Part shown: positions 34,792 to 41,738 of the stretch, one piece after another
Layout of the letters: every line of letters begins with the position of its first letter
Numbering within the stretch: the stretch's first letter is position 1
Assembly: GCA_029565395.1 (NCBI GenBank)
Contig: JAKQOG010000178.1
Location: forward strand, 62,001-126,000
Direction: 5' to 3'
From: Candidatus Hydrogenedentota bacterium
GTDB lineage: Bacteria; Hydrogenedentota; Hydrogenedentia; Hydrogenedentales; CAILVY01
Length of the DNA: 64,000 bases
Made by a program: the position numbers and the translations under genes
The notes under the pieces: generated by a model
What the model was told of the DNA's origin: nothing
The model's database searches: none
What the model saw: only the letters and a program-made list of their open reading frames with translations

Positions 34792-35970
34792 TTATACGAT
34801 TTCGTCCATACGCACCATATCGATTCTACCACAGACCGCCTCGGAAATCAGCGCCGCCCGCCGCTCTCTCAATAACGCAATGGTCCGCTCTGCCGCAGAG
34901 CGTAACGCATCCAGTCTGCCTGTCTCACGCTCGATGTGTGCCACGATGGCTTGCTGTTCCGAAAGCGGCGGTACAGGCATCATGATTTCGTAGAGCCCTT
35001 CGGGATAAAGACGAAGTCTTGAGGACCATACGCCCTTCGAATATCGCGTTGCTTCCTTGGCAAAGTCCGGGATGCGAACCAATGCGTCAACATAACGCGG
35101 ATCAAAACGGCCGCAGGGCGAGTAAACATTGTAGGCAGGGCTGACGATGCCGTGTACTGGGGAAACACCCATTGCCCCCATCCATGCCCAAAGCGTGTTG
35201 ATGACAAGATCATTTTTGTGGCAGATCTTATATCCTTCAGTCGTTTCGGCCTCGAACATGTTTACGTCTTTTTCGGAACGCGGTGTGACCCCCGTGAGGT
35301 GTGAAACGGTGAGCAGTTCCTCGTCTCCCGTTTCCGAACGCTCATCACGTTCACGGAAGAGCCAGCGGGCGCGCTCTGTCTCCCAATGCTTCGGGATTTG
35401 TCCGAGCCAGGGGATGCCGGAATCGCGGAGGGGTGCATTGGGATTCAGGCCGCGGGTGACGGCTTGGGTGATGAGCGCGCGGCGCTTTTCTGCCAATAAA
35501 TCCAACCACCGTTCCTTTGCCCCTACCAACGCATCCAGCCGCCCCGTCTCCCGGTCCAGATAATCGGCTATCGCGCGTTGCTCGGGAATCGATGGAACGG
35601 ATACTGTCATCTCATAAGCAGACTCACGATTCAAGCCAGGGACAGCCGCTTCATCGGAGCCTTCATCAAGCCGAAGAGTCTGGAGAAGCCAGTAGATCCA
35701 CCGCAGCTCGTGTTGTGTAACGGTTTCATCGACATAGAATGTAGTATCGGAAGCAAAACAAGCGGTAGAACTCCAATTCACTTTTCCGTAGGAGCCTTTC
35801 CGCCCGATCACAAGCGCTGGGGCTGCCGTGTTGGAGATCGAATGAACCGCATAGGGACCATTTGATCCATACACCGGTACCTCTCCGGATGATTCCCGGT
35901 CAGGAGGCAGAGTATCGCCATAGGCAAAGCGCGCAACATACTTCAATTTGGACTTTTGCCATATCTTCAT
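34792..35970 (-). CDS. hsdS: type I restriction enzyme, S subunit
   Basis: About 392 residues with two target-recognition domains, each followed by the conserved spacer helix: first EQRAIADYLDRETGRLDALV then EKRRALITQAVTRGLNP, later EQQAIVAHIERETGRLDALR then RERRAALISEAVCGRID. PLRDSGIPWLGQIPKHW is the central conserved region before the second domain. This gives a bipartite DNA target of unknown sequence. GAGGTG six bases before the ATG at 35970 marks the start. Complete and likely able to bind M subunits, were a full one present. Confidence 0.92.
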   Translation of the reverse strand: MKIWQKSKLKYVARFAYGDTLPPDRESSGEVPVYGSNGPYAVHSISNTAAPALVIGRKGSYGKVNWSSTACFASDTTFYVDETVTQHELRWIYWLLQTLRLDEGSDEAAVPGLNRESAYEMTVSVPSIPEQRAIADYLDRETGRLDALVGAKERWLDLLAEKRRALITQAVTRGLNPNAPLRDSGIPWLGQIPKHWETERARWLFRERDERSETGDEELLTVSHLTGVTPRSEKDVNMFEAETTEGYKICHKNDLVINTLWAWMGAMGVSPVHGIVSPAYNVYSPCGRFDPRYVDALVRIPDFAKEATRYSKGVWSSRLRLYPEGLYEIMMPVPPLSEQQAIVAHIERETGRLDALRSAAERTIALLRERRAALISEAVCGRIDMVRMDEIV

Positions 35971-36046
35971 TCGCCCACCTCTCGTACCGCCGGTCGGCAT
36001 GCGCGTTTTATTTCACGACAAGCCGCGGAGCCGCCAAGAGCTTTCC

Positions 36047-37132
36047 TCATGGCTTCCCCTTTTGCGTCTTGGCGCCTTTGCGTGCGGTTGCTTTTTTCTT
36101 CGCCTTTCTCTCGGTTTCCAATTTTTCCGCCGAGTTACGGAGGTCGTCCAGATAGCGCTTTTCCGCTGCCGCCTCCGCTTCCAAGCGGCGGCGTCCCGCA
36201 AAGGCATCATACTGTTCGTTTGCCCAAACGAGTGCCTGTTCCCTGCTGACAGTTCCCGCATTCTCCAATACAGGAAGCTCAGTATCGCGCAGAAATTTGT
36301 CGAGGAACATTTCCCAGTCGCGAATGCGGATATCCTGCCGTCGTTGAGATCGGAATTCGGCCTGGTCAAGGAACATGACCGTGATGCGGTTGAGCGTGTC
36401 GATTTCCTTTGCGTCCAGGTAGTTCTTCGCGGTGCTCACGTCGCGTTTGAGCACATGGCCGCCTTTCCAGGAGGTAAGGCCCATATTGGGCTTGGCCGCA
36501 TCGGCGCGATCACGGATGATTTCGGCGGCGGTCATCCCCGCAGCGGCATAGTGCATCTTGTTCTGCATGGCGGCGAAGAAGCGTTGTGTTTCCTGCTCGT
36601 CCTCAACGTAATCGCTGGCGAGCGCGAAAATGTCACGGATACGCTGGTAAACGCGGGCTTCGCTGGCACGAATCTCCCGTATGCGGGCCAGTAACTCGTC
36701 GAAGTAGTCCGCCAGCCCGCCGCCACCCTTCAGGCGTTCATCGTCCATCGTAAAGCCCTTGACGAGATATTCGCGCAGGCGTTCAGTGGCCCACTGCCGG
36801 AATTGCGTGCCCCGGGGCGAGCGCACGCGGTAGCCGATGGCGAGGATCATATCAAGGTTGTAGTGCTGCAAGCGGCGCGCGACGGAACGGTTCCCCTCAG
36901 TGCGAACTTGTAAGTATTCCTTACAAGTTGCCTCTCGTCCTAGTTCTCCTTCTTCGTAAATACTGCGAATATGGAGGGTTATGTTTTGCGGGGTGGTTTG
37001 ATACAATTCCGCTATCATGGATTGCGTCAGCCAGACGGTCTCGTTTTCGAGCAGGACCCGAATCCGGTTCAGACCATCTTCGGTCCGGTAAACAATAATC
37101 TCCCCGCCTGGCATTTCATGTGCATCGCTCAT
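36047..37132 (-). CDS. rhuM: RhuM-family protein
   Basis: A 361-residue RhuM (virulence protein RhuM/Fic-DOC type) protein. Conserved blocks are WLTQSMIAELYQTTPQNITL (helix-turn-helix-like), RRLQHYNLDMILAIGYRVRS and GTQFRQWATERLREYLVKGF, then a helical middle and a Lys/Ala-rich coiled tail. RhuM genes are common passengers of type I restriction loci; the role is unknown. Its ATG overlaps the stop of the hsdM fragment (ATGA), with GGAGG placed seven bases ahead inside the fragment. Confidence 0.85.
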   Translation of the reverse strand: MSDAHEMPGGEIIVYRTEDGLNRIRVLLENETVWLTQSMIAELYQTTPQNITLHIRSIYEEGELGREATCKEYLQVRTEGNRSVARRLQHYNLDMILAIGYRVRSPRGTQFRQWATERLREYLVKGFTMDDERLKGGGGLADYFDELLARIREIRASEARVYQRIRDIFALASDYVEDEQETQRFFAAMQNKMHYAAAGMTAAEIIRDRADAAKPNMGLTSWKGGHVLKRDVSTAKNYLDAKEIDTLNRITVMFLDQAEFRSQRRQDIRIRDWEMFLDKFLRDTELPVLENAGTVSREQALVWANEQYDAFAGRRRLEAEAAAEKRYLDDLRNSAEKLETERKAKKKATARKGAKTQKGKP

Positions 37133-37428
37133 TGCGTTACCTCCGGACCGCCTTTGAGCTTTTCAAATGTAAGGGATGTGTGGTTGTGGAATCGCTGCCC
37201 AGATGCTTTATTCAGCATTTTATCAAGCGCATCATCGGTGAGTTTCACCCCCATGCGCCTTGCCATCTCGGCCAGCACTTTCTCTTTTGTGGGTGCAAGA
37301 ACACAATCAAAACGGCGCAGCACCGTCATGGGCCGCATCACCCGTTCATATTGCGGTGGGCGATAGGGTCCTCGCAGCAACTCGGCAATTTGCCAAATTA
37401 AATTCGCATGATCATGATGACTAGCCAT
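37129..37428 (-). pseudogene. hsdM: hsdM N-terminal fragment (methylase domain missing)
   Basis: Encodes only 99 residues. HANLIWQIAELLRGPYRPPQ, YERVMRPMTVLRRFDCVLAP, SGQRFHNHTSLTFEKLK and the spacing between them match the N-terminal helical domain of type I M subunits up to about residue 90. A full subunit is ~480-520 residues with a SAM motif and NPPF; neither occurs anywhere in the operon. The frame closes at GGPEVTQ, where a GGAGG and the ATGA overlap with rhuM are exactly as expected at the end of an intact hsdM. AGGGA before the ATG shows that it is still translatable. Looks like an internal deletion. Confidence 0.8.
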
Positions 37429-37513
37429 AAAAATCCCTAAGTAAATCCCTTTCCACAAAATACTTAAGACTACCGAAACTAGCATACGTATTTATCGTTT
37501 TGGATGCAATACC

Positions 37514-37539
37514 GGTTCCTCTTAACTGGTTCCTCTTAA
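37514..37539. repeat. tandem 14-bp direct repeat
   Basis: GGTTCCTCTTAA occurs at 37514-37525 and again at 37528-37539, a 14-base period with one mismatch in the full unit. It lies between the divergent hsdM fragment and tetR promoters and could be a regulator site. Confidence 0.6.
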
Positions 37540-37549
37540 AAACGAACGT

Positions 37550-37578
37550 TTGACTTAAACAAACATTTGTTTTAAAAT
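37550..37578 (+). promoter_or_regulatory. tetR operon promoter with embedded operator
   Basis: TTGACT (37550-37555), 17 bases, TAAAAT (37573-37578). The spacer contains the inverted repeat AAACAAA-CA-TTTGTTT (37557-37572). A TetR dimer bound here would cover the promoter, so autorepression of the export operon is likely. Confidence 0.7.
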
Positions 37579-37616
37579 AGAGGGGAAAACAGCGGCGCAT
37601 AGCCGGGAGGCACAGC

Positions 37617-38315
37617 ATGGGACGACGACCAAAACTATTGCCGGATTCGAACGACGACACACGTCAGCGGCTGATTCTGGCGGCGGGCGAGCTTTTCGCG
37701 GAGAAAGGCTTTGGGGACACGAGTGTCCGGGACATCGCCCGGATGGCGGGCGCGAATGTAGCCGCGGTGAATTATCACTTCACCTCAAAAGAAAACCTGT
37801 ATCTGGAGGTGGTCCGGTTTGTGTTGGGCCAGATGACGGCCGTACGCCGCACTGCCATGGCCGATATTGTTCCCGCGGCGTTAACTCAGCCGCAGGCGGT
37901 GGAGGCCTTGCGCGTACTGATTGATCGCGAGATCCGTTCCTACGTTTCCAGCGACTTGCCCCGCTGGTATGCGCGTCTGATCCTGCGGTGCATCATGAGC
38001 AAGAGTCCGGTGCTCGATCCCATCATGGAACAGGCCTTCCGCCCCAACCGCCAGGCACTCATGAGTCTGCTCAAGGCGGCCTGCCCCCATCTGAGCGACG
38101 AAGAAACGCGGCTGTGGGCATACTCCATCACCGGACAAATCGTTTTTTACAACTTCGCGCGCGAACCCATTCTGCTGTTGGCGCGCGAGAAGGAATATAC
38201 CGAGAAGTTTTTGCGGTCTGTGGTGGCGCATATCACGCGGGTCACGTTTTCCGGACTGGGCCTGGACAAACACCCCGTGCGCCGCCCGAAAAAACAGGCG
38301 GGAAAGAAGTCATGA
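37617..38315 (+). CDS. TetR-family repressor of the CecR type
   Basis: A 232-residue TetR regulator. The N-terminal helix-turn-helix is clear (LILAAGELFAEKGFGDTSVR, then DIARMAGANVAAVNYHFTSK). The C-terminal part resembles CecR/YbiH, with YSITGQIVFYNFAREPILLL. In Escherichia coli, CecR controls the ybhGFSR efflux operon, which has the same order of HlyD and permease genes, matching the layout here. It overlaps the hlyD start by four bases. The palindrome in its own promoter is the likely operator. Confidence 0.88.
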   Translation: MGRRPKLLPDSNDDTRQRLILAAGELFAEKGFGDTSVRDIARMAGANVAAVNYHFTSKENLYLEVVRFVLGQMTAVRRTAMADIVPAALTQPQAVEALRVLIDREIRSYVSSDLPRWYARLILRCIMSKSPVLDPIMEQAFRPNRQALMSLLKAACPHLSDEETRLWAYSITGQIVFYNFAREPILLLAREKEYTEKFLRSVVAHITRVTFSGLGLDKHPVRRPKKQAGKKS

Positions 38316-39334
38316 GAACCGTCATCAGTGTTATTGCCTTCGTATTGATTTTGGCCGTGGTTGCGGGGGTGGTCTATCTGGGCAACCAGAAAATTTTCGC
38401 TCCCGGTCCCCTTGTGATTCAGGGCGAAGTGGACGCCCGTCAGATCGACGTTGCACCGAAGATATTCGGGCGCATCGATCTCCTGAATATTCAGGAAGGC
38501 GATTCCGTCAAAAAGGATCAAGTGCTGGCCATCCTGAAAAGTCCGGAAATCGAGGCCAAGGTGCAGCAGGCCACCGGCGTACAGCAGGCCGCCACGGCCC
38601 AACGCGAAAAAGCCGACACCGGCGCGCGCAAGCAGGAGATTGAAGCCGCGTATCAATCCTGGCAAACCGCCGAAACCGCTGCCGGTCTCGCGGAACGCAC
38701 CTATAAACGCCTCTCCGCACTCTACGAAACCGATTCCATTCCCATTCAGCAATTAGACGAGATCACCATGAAGTATCAGGCCGCGACAAAAATGGCCCGG
38801 GCCGCGAAAGCGCTCTACGACATGGCGGTCGAAGGCGCACGCGCCGAGGACAAAAAGGCGGCGCAGGGCATTGAAAAACAAGCCGGCGGCGTGGTTTCCG
38901 AGGCGAAATCCTATCTGTCCGAAACCGAAATCAAAGCACCCATTGACGGGGAGGTCGTGGATATATCCGCCGACCCCGGCGAACTGGTCACCCCCGGCTT
39001 CCCGGTAATCAGTCTGCTCGATCTCAACGATATCTGGGTCGTGTTCAACCTGCGCGAGGACTTGCTTGCCGACATTCGCATGGGCAGCACCTTTGACGCG
39101 ATATTCCCCGCCCTGGGCACACAAAAGATCGAACTGAAGGTCGATTACATCAAGGCGCTCGGCGAATTCGCCACTTGGCGCGCCACCAAAACCGCCGGAG
39201 AATTCGATCTGAAAACCTTTGAAGTGCATGCCCGCCCCGTGGCCCCCACGGACGGATTACGCCCCGGCATGAGCGCCGTGGTCCAATGGAAACGGCCTAG
39301 CACGCCCCCAACGGAGGTTCCCAAAACCTCATGA
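38312..39334 (+). CDS. HlyD-family membrane fusion protein
   Basis: A 340-residue periplasmic adaptor. One N-terminal membrane helix (VISVIAFVLILAVVAGVVYL) is followed by the barrel-sandwich segment GEVDARQIDVAPKIFGRIDL with its lipoyl-like half, a long Ala/Gln/Glu coiled-coil hairpin (~residues 85-190), and the second half (IKAPIDGEVVDISADPGELV). The frame extends upstream to 37988 but those codons overlap tetR; ATGA at 38312 sets the start. It links the permeases to the TolC channel. Confidence 0.9.
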   Translation: MRTVISVIAFVLILAVVAGVVYLGNQKIFAPGPLVIQGEVDARQIDVAPKIFGRIDLLNIQEGDSVKKDQVLAILKSPEIEAKVQQATGVQQAATAQREKADTGARKQEIEAAYQSWQTAETAAGLAERTYKRLSALYETDSIPIQQLDEITMKYQAATKMARAAKALYDMAVEGARAEDKKAAQGIEKQAGGVVSEAKSYLSETEIKAPIDGEVVDISADPGELVTPGFPVISLLDLNDIWVVFNLREDLLADIRMGSTFDAIFPALGTQKIELKVDYIKALGEFATWRATKTAGEFDLKTFEVHARPVAPTDGLRPGMSAVVQWKRPSTPPTEVPKTS

Positions 39335-40512
39335 GCGGAACCGCCACAGGATTTTTCCCTGTACTGATCCGGGAACTCAAACGAATGGTTTCCCGGCCAC
39401 TCTACCTGTTGCTCATCGTTGGATTCCCCATGACGACATTTGGGATTATGACGGCCTTGTTTTACCAAGCCGTTCCCCGCGACCTGCCCATCGCAGTATG
39501 CGATCAAGATAACTCCAGCCTGTCGCGCCGCCTGATCCGCTGGGCCGATGCCACCCCCTCCCTGCGCGTGGCCTATACCGTCCAGGATACCCGGGAAGGC
39601 GAGCGGCTCATGAATACCGGCGAAGCCTACGCTCTCATCCTGATTCCCGAAGACCTTCAGCGCAATGTCTACCGCGGAACCGCCCCCAATGTAATTCTGT
39701 ATTACAACAATCAATACATGTTGACCGGTTCGATGGTGCAACGGGATCTCACGGCGGCCATGCTGACCTTATCCACCGGCATCAACATACAAGTACGGCA
39801 AAAAAGGGGCGAAATGCGGGAGACCGCCTTGAATCACGCCCTGCCAATCCAAGTCGACAACCACATGCTCTTTAACCCGTACTTCCATTACGGGTATTAC
39901 CTGCTCACCCCTCTGTTTCCAAGCCTGCTGCAACTATTTATCATTATCACCACCGTTTTCGCATTGGGCATCGAACTCCGCGAAGGCTCCAGCCACCGCT
40001 GGCTGGCCTGCGCGGGCGGAAGCGTGGTGAAAGCAATTGCGGGCAAATTATTTCCCTATTCCGTAGCCTTCTTTCTGGTGGGATGGCTGATGAACGCGCT
40101 GCTGTTTAACGTGCTTGGATTGCCCCGGAATGGCGATGAGCGAGTATTAATCGCCGCGCTCGCCGTGTATGTCCTCGCCTATCAGAGCCTGGGGATTTGT
40201 TTTCTCGCGGTCTTCGCCAATCTGCGGATGGCGCTTAGTGTAGGCGCGTTGTTCGCCTCGCCCGCCTTTGCCTTTTCCGGCGCATCCTTCCCGGTCGCGG
40301 CCATGCCGCTGTTCGGGCGCATCTGGTCGCAACTGCTTCCCGTGACCCACTACTTAAAACTGTTTATCGATCAATCCCTGCGGGGCGCGCCGATCCACAT
40401 CTCATTGCCCGCGCTGGAAATCCTGGCGCTGTTCGCCTGCATTGGCCCGCTGCTCATGCTGCCGCGCATGAAACATGTGATGGAGCACGAACACCATTGG
40501 GGGCATGTATGA
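39331..40512 (+). CDS. ABC-2 type exporter permease 1
   Basis: A 393-residue ABC-2 membrane subunit of the YbhS/YbhR type. The first helix (LYLLLIVGFPMTTFGIMTAL) is followed by a ~160-residue extracytoplasmic domain that includes RDLPIAVCDQDNSSLSRRLI and EGERLMNTGEAYALILIPED. Five more helices form the C-terminal half, with GASFPVAAMPLFGRIWSQLL. Both ends overlap the neighbours by four bases, so it is inside a tightly coupled operon. No ATP-binding subunit is encoded beside it. Confidence 0.85.
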   Translation: MSGTATGFFPVLIRELKRMVSRPLYLLLIVGFPMTTFGIMTALFYQAVPRDLPIAVCDQDNSSLSRRLIRWADATPSLRVAYTVQDTREGERLMNTGEAYALILIPEDLQRNVYRGTAPNVILYYNNQYMLTGSMVQRDLTAAMLTLSTGINIQVRQKRGEMRETALNHALPIQVDNHMLFNPYFHYGYYLLTPLFPSLLQLFIIITTVFALGIELREGSSHRWLACAGGSVVKAIAGKLFPYSVAFFLVGWLMNALLFNVLGLPRNGDERVLIAALAVYVLAYQSLGICFLAVFANLRMALSVGALFASPAFAFSGASFPVAAMPLFGRIWSQLLPVTHYLKLFIDQSLRGAPIHISLPALEILALFACIGPLLMLPRMKHVMEHEHHWGHV

Positions 40513-41702
40513 TCCGCGCATGGTTTGAAGAGTACCGCAGCATTCGAGGCAATCAGGGCGCCCTGCTCATCCTCTTTGGCGCGGTGTTCATTTATTCCTT
40601 TTATTATCCCGTGCCCTACCTGAATGAAATCCTGCGAAAAGTTCCAATGGCCGTGGTGGATAACGACTGCTCACCCCTTAGCCGGCAGTTTATCCGCATG
40701 ATGGACGCCACGGAATATGTGCAGGTGGCCTCAAAGCCCTCCACCATGGAACAGGCCAAGGAGGAATTCTACCAGCGGAAGATTTTGGGAATCCTGGTAA
40801 TCCCCCAGGATTTCCAGCGCAGCATTCGGCGTGGAGAAGACACCCGCCTTGCCGCTTATTATGACACCGGCAATTTCTTCGTATACCGTCAATTGCGCAG
40901 TGGCGTCAGCTATGTGAGCCGCACCCTTGGGGCGGGCATTCAAATGAAACGCTTTCAGGCCGCCGGGCTGTCCGCGCACCGCGCCCTCGCCGCACAGGAT
41001 CCCCTGCCGTTGCTCACGGTCCCCCTGTTCAATCCGTCGAGCAATTACGGCGCCTACGCCATTCCCGCGGTGTTTTGCCTCCTGATCCAGCAATCCCTGT
41101 TGATTGGCATCGGGATGGTAAGCGGCGTGACCAATGAGCGGGTGTATGCGCAGGGCGGAATCCGCCCCGACTTTCTGGCGGCGCTGAAAATCGTCCTGGG
41201 CCGCTCCGCCGCTTATGTCTCCATCGCCGTCCTCACCTCTCTCTACATGCTTGCGATGGTACACCTCTATTACCGCTATCCCATGCGCGTATTGCCCGTG
41301 GAATTGCTGCTTTTCGCCCAGCCGTATCTCCTTTCCTGCACCTTCCTCGGAATTACCCTGGGGCCCCTTTTCAGGAGCCGCGAAGTGCCCGTGCTGGCCT
41401 GTTTGTTCACCTCAATGCCGTTCATTTTCTTCTGCGGATTCGTCTGGCCCCCGGAAGCCTTTCCGTATTGGCTGCGCATAATCACCTATGCCATCCCCGC
41501 CTCACTGGGCGTTGAAGGATTTGTCAAACTGAGCCAGATGGGCGCGCCCCTGCGCGATGTCGGATTTAATTACAATGTCTTGTGGATGCTGTCGGGTATT
41601 TATTTTATTACCGCGTGCATTGCCACCCGCTTTTCCCGCATGCCCGACACCACAAACATTCCCATACCCGTAACCATAAAAGCATTCAACAGCACGGCTT
41701 GA
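40509..41702 (+). CDS. ABC-2 type exporter permease 2
   Basis: About 397 residues from MIRAWFEEYRS; ATGA at 40509-40512 overlaps the previous stop. Same layout as permease 1, with a first helix (LLILFGAVFIYSFYYPVPYL), a large outer domain with VPMAVVDNDCSPLSRQFIR and QAKEEFYQRKILGILVIPQD, and a C-terminal helix bundle with CGFVWPPEAFPYWLRIITYA. The two permeases would form a heterodimer. The hydrolysing subunit must come from elsewhere if the complex is a classical ABC exporter. Confidence 0.85.
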   Translation: MIRAWFEEYRSIRGNQGALLILFGAVFIYSFYYPVPYLNEILRKVPMAVVDNDCSPLSRQFIRMMDATEYVQVASKPSTMEQAKEEFYQRKILGILVIPQDFQRSIRRGEDTRLAAYYDTGNFFVYRQLRSGVSYVSRTLGAGIQMKRFQAAGLSAHRALAAQDPLPLLTVPLFNPSSNYGAYAIPAVFCLLIQQSLLIGIGMVSGVTNERVYAQGGIRPDFLAALKIVLGRSAAYVSIAVLTSLYMLAMVHLYYRYPMRVLPVELLLFAQPYLLSCTFLGITLGPLFRSREVPVLACLFTSMPFIFFCGFVWPPEAFPYWLRIITYAIPASLGVEGFVKLSQMGAPLRDVGFNYNVLWMLSGIYFITACIATRFSRMPDTTNIPIPVTIKAFNSTA

Positions 41703-41738
41703 TAAGAATCATCGGCACAGGATGAGGAGATTGAAACG

